Below, piece by piece: positions 26,946 to 36,313 of a stretch of DNA of 64,000 bases (the first letter of the stretch is position 1; each line of letters opens with the position of its first letter). Source of the stretch: Aquibacillus salsiterrae (GTDB lineage Bacteria > Bacillota > Bacilli > Bacillales > Amphibacillaceae); assembly GCF_028416595.1 (NCBI RefSeq), contig NZ_JAMQKC010000006.1, positions 90,979 through 154,978 on the forward strand, written 5' to 3'. The notes under the pieces are model-generated. The model saw only the letters and a program-made list of their open reading frames with translations, had not been told where the DNA came from and did not search any database. A program made the position numbers and the translations under genes.

Positions 26946-27070
26946 TGATGACTATCTCCTTATCTTGAAAATCTTATTTACGATTTATCATATATCTTAC
27001 CACATTATGACACAAATAAGGTGCAAGATACTTTCTGGAAGTCCGCTGTCCAAAAAGTCCCTGCACCTTA

Positions 27071-27676
27071 TTACGCCATCCATTTCGGAGGAGTGTTTTT
27101 ATCCCAGAATACCTCACCAATGGCGCGATGTTCCTCAAATCCATCTTCTTCTAAATGATAATGGAAGTTAAACCAGTACCCTTCACCCGGACGGTTTTCT
27201 CTTCTCACATGAAATCTCGCTATATCCTTTTCTGTCCGCACATCGTAAAGATGAAAGATTTTTTCCCCGTAGCCCGGAGTTGGGTTTTCTGATACAGCAA
27301 AATAGTTCCGTTCTTCCTCATCTGCGTTTTCCATGATCGTTGCAATTACTTCTTCTATATTTGGTAAAATCATAGTTAATAAGTCTTCTTCCACTTGGTT
27401 AACAATTCTTGGTCCTAATTTGGAAATCGCCTGCATCCTTGCTTGTTCGGTAAGCGTATTAATAATTGAGTCAGTCTCATCCAACTCTTCTACATCACTA
27501 TACGCTTCCTCAACAACGACGACTTGATCTTCCATAGTGTGTCGATTATCACTAGGCTTTTCCGACACAAGGCCATCTTTTTCTAGTGCAGCATTTAAAT
27601 ACGTTGGTGGAATATAAATTCCCAACGTCATAAAGGTAATAATTACAACAAACGCTTTACGTATCCATAGCTTCAT
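27071..27676 (-). CDS. ypjP: YpjP-like protein
   Basis: Protein of about 201 residues with one N-terminal hydrophobic segment (residues 8-27), so probably membrane-anchored or secreted. The acidic region that follows (VVVVEEAYSDVEELDETDS) and the C-terminal VRRENRPGEGYWFNFHYHLE with VFWDKNTPPKW match the YpjP family of Bacillus as I recall it. Two ATGs (27679 and 27676) follow AAGGGGCG. Function unknown. It is upstream of metA in the same direction with about 125 bp between. Confidence 0.75.
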   Translation of the reverse strand: MKLWIRKAFVVIITFMTLGIYIPPTYLNAALEKDGLVSEKPSDNRHTMEDQVVVVEEAYSDVEELDETDSIINTLTEQARMQAISKLGPRIVNQVEEDLLTMILPNIEEVIATIMENADEEERNYFAVSENPTPGYGEKIFHLYDVRTEKDIARFHVRRENRPGEGYWFNFHYHLEEDGFEEHRAIGEVFWDKNTPPKWMA

Positions 27677-27679
27677 CAT

Positions 27680-28045
27680 CTGTTAACGCCCCTTAGTTCT
27701 CAACCTTAATAAAATTTTACCACGTTCCAACCAAAAGTCTAGACACCTAACACATTTTTAATGAAAGCGTAATATTTCCAAGAAAAGCGAAAGTGCCCTT
27801 GCTAGACCCTAAGGCAAGCTTAAGTAGGAAATACGTTCCGAAGCATGCTATTTGATCTTTTTATCGACTGTTAGATGTTAAAATTTTCTATCAGCTTTCA
27901 AATCATATCTAATTATCATATAATAGTAATATATTAATCTATAAATTATAGTAGTGTAACATATAGTTATAAGTGAGCCAGAAAAAGTTGTGGCATTCAT
28001 AGTCCTAAACTTTTTCTGCAAATCCAGGAAAAAAGGTTGGTAAAT
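27680..28045. other. Gene-free stretch upstream of mqo with a BOX-like repeat
   Basis: 27781-27866 is a long variant of the dispersed family: AGAAAAGCGAAAGTGCCCTT, CTAGACCCTAAGGCAAGC, and TTTGATCTTTTTATCG at the right. The rest (27870-28030) is AT-rich promoter-like DNA without a site I can assign. Confidence 0.6.
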
Positions 28046-29545
28046 ATGAGCAACAGAGATAATAAAACAGACGTCATATTAATCGGCGCCGGAATTATGA
28101 GTGCAACATTAGGGACTATCTTGAAAGAATTAGCACCAGATTGGGAAATAACCATGTTCGAAAAGCTCGCTAAAGCGGGAGAGGAAAGCTCAAACGAGTG
28201 GAACAATGCTGGTACAGGCCATGCGGCATTATGTGAACTAAACTATACGGTAGAAAAAGCCGATGGTACTATCGACATTAGTAAAGCAATCACAATTAAT
28301 GAACAATTTCAGGTTTCATTACAGTTTTGGTCCCATCTTGTTCATAACAAGTTGATTAACAATCCACAAGACTTCATCACGCCGCTTCCACATATGAGCT
28401 TAGTTCAAGGTGAGCAAAACGTGAATTTTTTAAAGAAGCGATTTGAAGCGCTATCAGCAAATCCTTTGTTTCAAGGTATGGAATTTTCAGATGATCCTAA
28501 GCAATTAAAGGATTGGATTCCACTTATTATGAATGACCGTTCATCTGATGAACCCATTGCTGCGACAAAAATTGATTCTGGAACAGATGTAAACTTCGGC
28601 GCACTTACTCGAATGTTATTTAATCACTTAGAAGAGCAACAGGTACAGTTAAACTACAAGCATAGCGTGGAAGATATCAAGCGTACCAATGATGGCAGAT
28701 GGGAATTAAAAATACGTAATCTTGAAAAAGGAACTGTTGAACGGCATACTGCTAAATTTGTTTTTGTCGGTGGTGGTGGCGGAAGCTTACATTTATTACA
28801 AAAATCAGGTATTCCTGAAGGCAAACATATTGGTGGTTTTCCAGTAAGTGGGTTATTCATGGTGTGTAACAATCCGGAAATTGTCAAACGGCATCACGCA
28901 AAAGTATACGGCAAAGCTAAAGTTGGTGCCCCACCAATGTCTGTGCCACACCTTGATACTCGATTTATCGACAATAAGAAATCACTGTTATTCGGACCAT
29001 TTGCGGGCTTCTCACCAAAGTTTTTAAAGACAGGCTCTATGTTTGATTTAATCACTTCGGTGAAACCACACAATCTATTAACCATGTTATCGGCGGGCGC
29101 TAAAAACATGCCATTAACAAAGTATTTAATTCAACAAGTATTGTTATCTAAAGAAAAGCGGATGGATGAGTTACGCGAGTTTATCCCAGATGCAAAATCG
29201 GAAGACTGGGACCTAGTTGTAGCAGGACAACGTGTACAGGTAATTAAAGACACGGAAGCCGGGAAAGGGACACTCCAATTCGGAACAGAGGTAGTTAGTG
29301 CTGCTGATGGTTCGATTGCAGCATTACTCGGGGCTTCTCCTGGCGCTTCAACTGCTGTCCATGTCATGCTCCAAGTTCTATCTAAATGTTTTCCTGAACA
29401 AATGAAGGAGTGGGAGCCGAAGATAAAGGAAATGATTCCGTCATATGGCTTAACACTTTTGGAAAACCCAGAGCTTTTACAAGAGGTGCATACTACTACT
29501 GCCGAGGCACTCCGTCTTACTGAAAAGGAACAAGTAAATAGTTAA
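28046..29545 (+). CDS. mqo: Malate:quinone oxidoreductase
   Basis: Membrane-associated FAD enzyme that oxidises malate to oxaloacetate and reduces quinone, replacing or supplementing malate dehydrogenase. About 499 residues. FAD motif [20 protein letters not shown], then [20 protein letters not shown], a family hallmark, and [19 protein letters not shown] and [23 protein letters not shown]. The ATG at 28046 is chosen behind AAAAAAGG; the TTG at 28037 is too close to it. Single gene with a shared terminator. Confidence 0.95.
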   Translation: MSNRDNKTDVILIGAGIMSATLGTILKELAPDWEITMFEKLAKAGEESSNEWNNAGTGHAALCELNYTVEKADGTIDISKAITINEQFQVSLQFWSHLVHNKLINNPQDFITPLPHMSLVQGEQNVNFLKKRFEALSANPLFQGMEFSDDPKQLKDWIPLIMNDRSSDEPIAATKIDSGTDVNFGALTRMLFNHLEEQQVQLNYKHSVEDIKRTNDGRWELKIRNLEKGTVERHTAKFVFVGGGGGSLHLLQKSGIPEGKHIGGFPVSGLFMVCNNPEIVKRHHAKVYGKAKVGAPPMSVPHLDTRFIDNKKSLLFGPFAGFSPKFLKTGSMFDLITSVKPHNLLTMLSAGAKNMPLTKYLIQQVLLSKEKRMDELREFIPDAKSEDWDLVVAGQRVQVIKDTEAGKGTLQFGTEVVSAADGSIAALLGASPGASTAVHVMLQVLSKCFPEQMKEWEPKIKEMIPSYGLTLLENPELLQEVHTTTAEALRLTEKEQVNS

Positions 29546-29553
29546 ATGCACAG

Positions 29554-29592
29554 AAAAAATGCTTGGATAAGATTTACTTCCAAGCATTTTTT
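29554..29592. terminator. Bidirectional terminator between mqo and the SEC-C gene
   Basis: AAAAAATGCTTGG and CCAAGCATTTTTT form a 13-bp stem with A and T runs on both sides. It serves both convergent genes. Confidence 0.92.
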
Positions 29593-29606
29593 CTTTGGTG
29601 ACACTT

Positions 29607-31568
29607 TTATGATTTCTTCTTAAGCCAGTCAATTAATTCTTTTTCATCCTCCCATAAATGTAAAAAGTCACTGGCATACATGGCTGCTTCATTTTTGTCA
29701 CCTGGTTGGTAAACTCCTATTATGGAATCAGGGACTTCCTCTTTCTTAGTTAAAAAGTCGATAACATAAGGATTAACTTTTTTCGCATCGTTAAGTAGCT
29801 CCTCCAACTTTTCCGAAAGGCCATGAAGTAAATAGTCGATAAGTATGTCTTGATAAGCATTTACTGCACGATTTTCATCAAACCGTTGTAACATTCGTTT
29901 AGCATCATCTATGTTGTTGTCTTCCAAATAAAGTCGTCCTAAGATATCTCTGACACCTTGATTATCATTTTCGTTAAGTTCCAACAATTCTTCAAATTGC
30001 TTGATTGCAGCTTTTTCATCGAATTCTCTTAGTAGAGAGGCGTAATTGAATTTCGCACGCATAAATGGGCGCGTCTCGATTAGTCCCCAAAACATGCCTT
30101 TATTGTCTTTTAAAAATTGCTTACCTAACTCTTTTTCACCAATTTCCATGCCAGTCTTATACAATTGTAACGCTTTGGTTGGATTTACCTCATGATCACC
30201 CAAAAGATTATAGGCATCCACACAATTAGGATCTAATTCTAATGCCTTTTTTGCTATTTCGACCCGCTCTAGTGCTGGTTTATCATAAGCATCATAGATT
30301 AATTCCTGTGCTCTTTTTGCATCTGAGTTATCTTGGCTAATTAAATCTGGTTGGTCAATGAGTAACTGTAAAAATTCATCCACTTCTTCTAGTGAATCGA
30401 AATCTTTTTCACTGATCGCTTTTGTTATATCACCCATTGTTTTTTCTAAAGAGAAAGGATTTAATCCCATTTCATCATCAAAGAAATCGTCATCATCGTC
30501 ATCTATTTGATGAAATTTTGACAGTACATCTGACAGTTGTTCTTCGTCAAATACATCATCTAACACATCCTCTAACATACGATAAACCTTTGAAACAGAA
30601 CCTGCACTCGTATTGTAAATCTCCGCTAAGTCCTTTTGTGAATACTCACTTATCCACGGTGTATTCATATCCACGAAATAATGTAAGCCTGCCGCATACA
30701 TTTGTGGCTTACGAAAGTTGGGGTCTTCCTTTTGACAAAAAGTGTACCAATACATTTTACCAATTTCAATGTAGGCAGGCGAAAAATCGCCTAGCTCCAT
30801 ACACTTTTTCTCAAACAAATTAGCTACCGTTTCATGGAGTGGATTGGTCCAATTATATTCTGGAAGAGGAAGAGCCTCCCCGCCTGTTACTAATAACTTG
30901 ATGAATTCTGGATAGACAACTTGCATAAACTCCTCTGCATCTGTAGTTGGGCTTGCTTCAAACATCTCAGTAAACATCCGCACTACTTGTTGACTTTCGT
31001 CTGCAGGCATGTCCAATCCAAAGTAAAAATATTGATAATACTCGCCGTATGGTAATAAATATCCAAAAATGGCATCATCTACGCCAATTGGTTCATGATC
31101 GCGCCATAACTTTATCTTTCTTACTTTTCTAGTAATCACATCTTCAACAACTAAATGTGAATCATCCGCAACTTCTTTTACTACCGAAAAGACAGGGGTT
31201 GATCTCGTCCACTCTTTTAATCGATTTAATGTAGAGGGCCGAACGCTTTTGGCTTTATTCTCAATAAATTTATCTAAGATTGTTTTGTTTTGATCAAATT
31301 CCACATTAAAAATAATCCACTGTGTTAATAAAAATGATAATAGTTCTCCTTGTTCCCTCTCGTCGACTTCGACATCGTCAAACTCGTCTTCAAGAACTTC
31401 GGCAACTTCCATAAAATAATGCTCATCTGCAAATTCTAATAGTTCTTCCTGAAGCTTATCAAGTTCATCTCCAATTACCGCATTTAAGGAAACGACGTTG
31501 CTCATACAACATTTCTTATATTTTTTTCCACTTCCACATGGACAAAGATCGTTACGTCCAACAGTCAT
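29607..31568 (-). CDS. SEC-C motif protein with TPR-like repeats
   Basis: Large soluble protein, about 653 residues. The N-terminus is a SEC-C zinc-binding motif, NDLCPCGSGKKYKKCC (Cys 9, 11, 20, 21), followed by long acidic helical regions. Residues 450-600 show TPR-like helical pairs (AYNLLGDHEVNPTKALQLYK, FNYASLLREFDEKAAIKQFE). The C-terminus is variable. ATG at 31568 is chosen behind AAAGGAA; the TTG at 31574 is an alternative. Related large SEC-C proteins are common in Bacillaceae, and their function is unknown to me. The SEC-C motif binds zinc and, in SecA, proteins or ribosomes. Confidence 0.78.
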   Translation of the reverse strand: MTVGRNDLCPCGSGKKYKKCCMSNVVSLNAVIGDELDKLQEELLEFADEHYFMEVAEVLEDEFDDVEVDEREQGELLSFLLTQWIIFNVEFDQNKTILDKFIENKAKSVRPSTLNRLKEWTRSTPVFSVVKEVADDSHLVVEDVITRKVRKIKLWRDHEPIGVDDAIFGYLLPYGEYYQYFYFGLDMPADESQQVVRMFTEMFEASPTTDAEEFMQVVYPEFIKLLVTGGEALPLPEYNWTNPLHETVANLFEKKCMELGDFSPAYIEIGKMYWYTFCQKEDPNFRKPQMYAAGLHYFVDMNTPWISEYSQKDLAEIYNTSAGSVSKVYRMLEDVLDDVFDEEQLSDVLSKFHQIDDDDDDFFDDEMGLNPFSLEKTMGDITKAISEKDFDSLEEVDEFLQLLIDQPDLISQDNSDAKRAQELIYDAYDKPALERVEIAKKALELDPNCVDAYNLLGDHEVNPTKALQLYKTGMEIGEKELGKQFLKDNKGMFWGLIETRPFMRAKFNYASLLREFDEKAAIKQFEELLELNENDNQGVRDILGRLYLEDNNIDDAKRMLQRFDENRAVNAYQDILIDYLLHGLSEKLEELLNDAKKVNPYVIDFLTKKEEVPDSIIGVYQPGDKNEAAMYASDFLHLWEDEKELIDWLKKKS

Positions 31569-31797
31569 ACGCAAAATTCCTTTCTAGTATCTCATAGCAT
31601 GATTTTATCATTGATAGAGGAGAAGTACCAGAACAATAGAATGGCAGGTATTTTCAAGAAAAAATATACCTACTATTAGGTATATTTTGGATGTCACGAT
31701 TCTTTTTTATGCAAATTAGTGACGGGAATCATACCGACACGAAATCAACTATTTGTGGTAAACTTGTTACCATCTTAAATTACCTAGGAGGAAGGTT

Positions 31798-31968
31798 ATG
31801 GCTTTTATAAGTTTTCTTACGATCGTGTTAACTGTTGTTCAATTCGGTATTTTAATCTATCTTTTTATTACTGTAAGAAAAATGAATAAACTAATCACAA
31901 AACATGTCGCAGATAACAATCAATTAATTGGACAACTTAAAAAGATGCAAGATTCAACATACGATTAG
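31798..31968 (+). CDS. Small single-helix membrane protein, 56 aa
   Basis: ATG at 31798 behind a strong CTAGGAGGAAGGTT. The product begins MAFISFLTIVLTVVQFGILI, continues as one transmembrane helix to about residue 25, and ends in a polar helical tail (NKLITKHVADNNQLIGQLKK). It overlaps the stop of the convergent AEC gene by 4 bp. Not recognised as a named family. The ribosome site and helix plus coiled tail make a real gene likely. Confidence 0.7.
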   Translation: MAFISFLTIVLTVVQFGILIYLFITVRKMNKLITKHVADNNQLIGQLKKMQDSTYD

Positions 31969-32888
31969 AACAAAATCCGGGCAACATAGATAACTACTGT
32001 GACCGTAAGCGCACTGACTAACGTTGAAAACATAACCACCTGTGCAGCAAAATGAGGGTGGTTATTATATTCTTGGGCAATTACAGCACTATTTACTGAT
32101 GTTGGCATTGCTGATGAGATTAACAGTGCTTGAGCAAAGGTACCCTCAATCCTAAACAAGTAAATAATTCCGATTGCAACGATTGGTCCGACAATTAAAC
32201 GAAGAGTTAGACTCAAATAAACGGTTAATAAACCAGATTTGAATTTTAACTCAGCAACCTGTGCCCCAAGGGTGATAAGTGCCATCGCAACAAGGCCATC
32301 AGCAATGTAGGTGGCCGGAACAAAGAGAAAGGATGGGACAGTTACATTTAGAGCATTAAATACAATTCCTGCAATCATGGCATACATAACCGGCATTTTA
32401 AAATAGCCTAATAATGCTTTTAATTTCCCTTTCCTAATTGATTGCAAGGAGAAAATACCGTATGAAAATAGAAAAATATTCTGCATCGTTAAGATTAGTA
32501 CTTGAACAGACATCGCAAATGGATCACTCTTAAACACCAAATCATTCACTGGCACACCATAATTACCTGAATTATAAAACATTACACTATTGGTAAATGC
32601 TGTCTTTTTTCCACCTTCAATTTTGCTAAACTTTGCAATTATTGTTGCAATTACAAACAGTATGGCGATAAAGGCGATAAAGAAAAGAGCAATATTACCA
32701 AATAACTGCCATGAAATTTGCGTTTGGTACAATTTGACGAAAATAAAACCTGGGACAAAAAGATAAATGTTAACCTTTGCTAGCGTACTTAAATTTAACG
32801 TAAACTTTTTATGTAAGATAAAGCCAATCCCCATTAAAATAAACACAGGCAAAATAATATCTTTTAGAATAATAAACAATTCAAACAA
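31965..32888 (-). CDS. AEC-family (auxin efflux carrier-like) transporter
   Basis: Membrane protein of 307 residues with ten hydrophobic helices in two halves, as in the AEC family. The first half has FMGIGFILHKKF-like start, then FYNSGNYGVPVNDLVF, the conserved Asn-Tyr-Gly unwound helix. The second half has ISSAMPTSVNSAVIAQEYN. Bacterial members export or exchange organic acids such as malate or malonate; mqo lies nearby but is not linked. Start is a TTG at 32888 behind GAGAGGAG. Confidence 0.88.
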   Translation of the reverse strand: MFELFIILKDIILPVFILMGIGFILHKKFTLNLSTLAKVNIYLFVPGFIFVKLYQTQISWQLFGNIALFFIAFIAILFVIATIIAKFSKIEGGKKTAFTNSVMFYNSGNYGVPVNDLVFKSDPFAMSVQVLILTMQNIFLFSYGIFSLQSIRKGKLKALLGYFKMPVMYAMIAGIVFNALNVTVPSFLFVPATYIADGLVAMALITLGAQVAELKFKSGLLTVYLSLTLRLIVGPIVAIGIIYLFRIEGTFAQALLISSAMPTSVNSAVIAQEYNNHPHFAAQVVMFSTLVSALTVTVVIYVARILF

Positions 32889-33236
32889 AACGATATACTC
32901 CTCTCAGGGTTAAGTATCTAGGCTGATTTCTAGTCCGGTGAGTCACGCACCAAAAGGGTCTAGACTACTGTTTCAAACTCCAACCAAGCTCTCGGTCCAA
33001 ATTACGCCATCGCAAAGAAAAAAGTCCTTCTTTAACTTTACCACATTACTTATTAGAATAAGACAATGATGTATCATCCACACTATAAGAAAAGCGAAAG
33101 GCGCCTGGAGCTAGACAATAAGAAAAGCGAAAGCACCTTGCTAGAACCGAAAGGCATAAGACAAGACCTGACGGTGGCCATTACTGAATGATGATACTTT
33201 CTTACATGAGTAGATTTTTATTTAGAGGAGGTTAAC
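32889..33236. other. Gene-free stretch with two abutting BOX-like repeats
   Basis: 33088-33117 (TAAGAAAAGCGAAAGGCGCC, then GGAGCTAGACA) and 33118-33204 (ATAAGAAAAGCGAAAGCACC through GATACTTTCTTAC) are two copies placed head to tail, the first being cut at CTAGACA by the second. The remainder shows nothing I can assign. Confidence 0.65.
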
Positions 33237-33239
33237 ATT

Positions 33240-34064
33240 GTGGATAAAGAGTTTGATCAGCATTATAACGATGAGCTACATACTGAAAATGCTGACCCAG
33301 AAGAAATTTTAGATGACGTTGCCTATTACCGGACAATTGCTGCCAATGTTTATATGCTTGGGCATCCAGACTCTGACACCTGGGTACTTGTCGATACAGC
33401 AGTCGGACATTATAGTACAAGAATTATCGCTGCTGTCGAAAAACGCTTTGGAGATAAAAAACCGAGTGCGATCATTCTTACACACGGGCACTTTGATCAC
33501 GTTGGTTCAGCGAATGACCTGGCTAAACACTGGAATATTCCTATTTATATTCATGAGAAGGAAATTGATTATGTTACAGAAAAGGCCCAATATCAACCAG
33601 CAGACCCAACGATGGGTGGCGGATTAATGTCGATTTTTTCGATTCTTTTTCCCAAAAAACCAGTTAACTTAAAAGAATGGGTCCAACCGCTTCCTTCAAA
33701 CGGAGAAATACCATTGCTAAAGGATTGGCGGTATATTGAAACACCAGGACATTCACCTGGCCATATTGTTCTCTACCGGGAAAAGGACGGGGTACTAATA
33801 ACAGGCGATGCAATTCTAACCGAAAAGCCTCAATCGACTATTTCTACTTTTATCCCTATTAAAAATGTATATGGTCCTCCTGCTTATTTTACAGAAGATT
33901 GGGATGCTGCACGCAATTCGGTTAAAAAAATTGCAGCACTTAAGCCGAACTATCTACTAACTGGTCATGGACTACCAATGGAGGGGCCGGAAATTCAGGA
34001 ACAGTTGGATCATTTAGCCTCAAACTTCGACAATTTAGTGTTACCAGACCATAAGAAAAATTAA
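33240..34064 (+). CDS. MBL-fold metallo-hydrolase
   Basis: Soluble protein of 274 residues with the metallo-beta-lactamase fold. The dinuclear metal motif is ILTHGHFDHVGS (HxHxDH type: THGHFDHVG), followed by TPGHSPGHIVLYR, ITGDAIL and LTGHGLPM, supplying the remaining His and bridging Asp. Start is a GTG at 33240 behind AGAGGAGG. It resembles the generic glyoxalase II-like branch; no fused domain indicates the substrate. The second 52-bp repeat array begins 68 bp after the stop. Confidence 0.87.
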   Translation: MDKEFDQHYNDELHTENADPEEILDDVAYYRTIAANVYMLGHPDSDTWVLVDTAVGHYSTRIIAAVEKRFGDKKPSAIILTHGHFDHVGSANDLAKHWNIPIYIHEKEIDYVTEKAQYQPADPTMGGGLMSIFSILFPKKPVNLKEWVQPLPSNGEIPLLKDWRYIETPGHSPGHIVLYREKDGVLITGDAILTEKPQSTISTFIPIKNVYGPPAYFTEDWDAARNSVKKIAALKPNYLLTGHGLPMEGPEIQEQLDHLASNFDNLVLPDHKKN

Positions 34065-34131
34065 TTTTGGACAATTGGCATGATGATTACGTGGGTTAGG
34101 AAGCGGAGTAGGCTTCGATATCATCAATAAG

Positions 34132-34390
34132 CTGCTTCCTTCTAGTTAAATCTGTCGATGGTGAGGGGCATCATCGACACTTTCTGCTTCCTTCTAGTTA
34201 AATCTGTCGATAGTGAGGGGCATCATCGACACTTTCTGCTTCTTTCTAGTTAAATCTGTCGATGGTGAGGGGCATCATCGACACTTTCCCCTTCTTTCTA
34301 GTTAAATCTGTCGATGGTGAGGGGCATCATCGACACTTTCTGCTTCCTTCTAGTTAAATCTGTCGATGGTGAGGGGCATCATCGACACTT
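34132..34390. repeat. Tandem array 2, 52-bp unit, five copies
   Basis: Units start at 34132, 34184, 34236, 34288 and 34340. Each reads CTGCTTCCTTCTAGTTAAAT, then CTGTCGATGGTGAGGGGC and ATCATCGACACTTT. The inverted repeat TGTCGATGGTG / CATCATCGACA (one mismatch) surrounds AGGGG. Units differ at only a few positions (C/T in CTTC/TTTC, GATAGTG in copy 2, CCCC in copy 4). The sequence is unrelated to array 1 but the period is identical. A BOX-like repeat follows. Confidence 0.95.
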
Positions 34391-34451
34391 CACACTCCAA
34401 TTTAGATAATTTCGTTATCCACATAAATCCGATTTTGTAATTTCCTAGCCA

Positions 34452-34516
34452 AAAACAAAAACGCAGAGTGCCCGGAGCTAGACGGCTCTTTGGATCTTTT
34501 TATACTTTTACTCTTG
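34452..34516. repeat. BOX-like repeat next to array 2
   Basis: AAAAACGCAGAGTGCCCGGA, then GCTAGACGGCTCTTTGGATC and TTTTTATACTTTTACTCTTG. It is a degenerate copy of the family seen at 4371-4434. Confidence 0.65.
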
Positions 34517-34517
34517 T

Positions 34518-34549
34518 AAAAAAAGACTTAGCCATAGCTAAGTCTTTTC
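34518..34549 (-). terminator. Terminator after the DHA2 transporter gene
   Basis: AAAAGACTTAG and CTAAGTCTTTT pair with a short loop and are followed by TTTT on the minus strand. Confidence 0.88.
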
Positions 34550-34550
34550 T

Positions 34551-35963
34551 TTACGCTTTTTCTGTTATTTGTTGTTTCTTCTGGTCTCGGTCGCGCACAT
34601 AGAACGAAACAACTAGACCGGCTATCGACAGGACAGTAACAACGATAAAGGCAATCTTTGCACCAAAAATATCAGGATTGGATATCATTGTAGATTGCTT
34701 GGCTGCCTCTTCAGTTGTTGTCATTACCGTTACGAGGATAGCTGTACCTACTGACGCTGCAATCATCCGCATTGTGTTATCCATTGCTGCACCATGCGCA
34801 ATAAGTTTCTTCGGCAACTGGTTTAAGGCAGCAGTTGCTATTGGCATGAGTACCATTGACAGACCCAACATTCGCAATCCATACATGACTGTTAGAAAGG
34901 TGAGCGAAGTTTCCGCATTAATCATTGTAAAAGCTAAGGACGCAATGACAATAATGATTAGACCTGTAATGACCAGTTTTCTTGCACCAACCTTATCAAA
35001 AATGCGACCTGTAATTGGTGACATAAACCCAGATATTAACGCACCAGGAAGTAATACTAATCCTGCCTGGAAAGCTGAAAATTCCCTCATATTTTGCATG
35101 TATAAAGGAACAAGTGTCTCCACCCCTATTAATCCCATAAAGGTAATCATTCCAATTGCTATAGCTAACGGAAAAATAGAGAAAGTAAACACTCGCAACT
35201 CTAACATGGGGTGATCTAAACGTAACTGTCTTAAAATAAAGATAACAAGTGCTACGACACCAACACCGAGTGACAATATTGTTATTGTAGCTAACCACCC
35301 ATTATTCCCAGCCGATGTAAATCCGTATAAAAGACCACCAAACCCAAAGGAAGACAAGATAATCGAAAGAACATCTACTTTTGGTTTCGATACTTCCGTA
35401 ACATTTTTTAAGGCAAAAAATGCAATGACAATATCAATAACTGCAATTGGAAAAATAATGAAAAATAACACTCTCCAAGAATAAACTTCTGTTACCCAGC
35501 CTGACAAAGCGGGGCCAATTGCCGGTGCAAATGAAATCACGAGACCAATTAACCCCATTGCCGAACCACGTTTATGGACTGGGAAAATCATCAAGAACGC
35601 TGTTTGCATTAAAGGTAACATTACCCCAGCACCACTCGATTGAATAACACGTCCCAGTAACAAAACTTGAAAATTTGGCGCAAGACCTGCAACTAGCGTA
35701 CCAAAGGCAAAGACACTCATTGCGGTAATAAATAATTGCCTCGTCGTAAATTTTTCTAGAAAAAATGCACTAACCGGTATCATAATTCCATTAACTAGCA
35801 TGAAAATTGTTGTTAACCACTGTGCACTATTCGCTGTAATATCCATTTCAACCATGATTGGCGCGATTGCCGTTATCATTAGTGTTTGGTTAAGTATCGC
35901 GATAAAAGCACCTGCTAGTAATAACGCAACAATAACTGATTTATTATAACTTATCGATTCCAC
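34551..35963 (-). CDS. MFS drug transporter, DHA2 family (14 helices)
   Basis: Proton-coupled multidrug efflux pump of about 470 residues with 14 predicted helices. Motif C of antiporters is visible as FAPAIGPALSGWVTEVYSWR, and motif D1 as LNQTLMITAIAPIMVEMD near the N-terminus; GRVIQSSGAGVMLPLMQ is the motif B region. It resembles EmrB/LmrB/MdtP-type pumps. The GTG at 35963 behind GGGGGG is preferred to the TTG at 35978. It is monocistronic; no adjacent TetR or MarR regulator is present. Confidence 0.9.
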   Translation of the reverse strand: MESISYNKSVIVALLLAGAFIAILNQTLMITAIAPIMVEMDITANSAQWLTTIFMLVNGIMIPVSAFFLEKFTTRQLFITAMSVFAFGTLVAGLAPNFQVLLLGRVIQSSGAGVMLPLMQTAFLMIFPVHKRGSAMGLIGLVISFAPAIGPALSGWVTEVYSWRVLFFIIFPIAVIDIVIAFFALKNVTEVSKPKVDVLSIILSSFGFGGLLYGFTSAGNNGWLATITILSLGVGVVALVIFILRQLRLDHPMLELRVFTFSIFPLAIAIGMITFMGLIGVETLVPLYMQNMREFSAFQAGLVLLPGALISGFMSPITGRIFDKVGARKLVITGLIIIVIASLAFTMINAETSLTFLTVMYGLRMLGLSMVLMPIATAALNQLPKKLIAHGAAMDNTMRMIAASVGTAILVTVMTTTEEAAKQSTMISNPDIFGAKIAFIVVTVLSIAGLVVSFYVRDRDQKKQQITEKA

Positions 35964-36313
35964 AATAAAGCCCCCCAATTACCCGGACAAATTACCTTTT
36001 ATCTCTTGATATACTCAAAATAGATTACACGATTTTCAGTATTTTATCTATTAATTCAGCTCACCCTATCAAATAACTAAAGATTCAATAATAATTGGTT
36101 TACATATAGAGGTTATTCACCAAAACACAACCTGAAATCTTTGGGAAAAAGGCATAAAATATCGGGAAGGAGTGCATACACTAAACATAGAACACTTTTT
36201 TAGCAGTTCATAAAATTGTAGTTTTTCCTTTACTTTTTTGTTAGTCTTGTAGGTGGAGTGAAAATGAAACGATTTATTTATGCGACATACTGTTAATAAA
36301 GGCAGGGATTTTG
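35964..36313. other. Gene-free stretch upstream of the YutJ-like gene
   Basis: It holds the promoters of the divergent MFS gene and the YutJ-like gene, AT-rich throughout. The one structured item is a 10-codon ORF at 36264-36296. No repeat of the window families is present. Confidence 0.5.
36264..36296 (+). CDS. Possible 10-aa leader peptide
   Basis: MKRFIYATYC, preceded by GTAGGTGGAGTGAAA (good ribosome site), ends 17 bp before the YutJ-like start. Such a short frame can arise by chance. Confidence 0.25.
   Translation: MKRFIYATYC

Noticed and set aside
26946..27070. SAM riboswitch or T-box upstream of metA
   Set aside because: No S-box core or T-box sequence is visible and the interval is too short for one.
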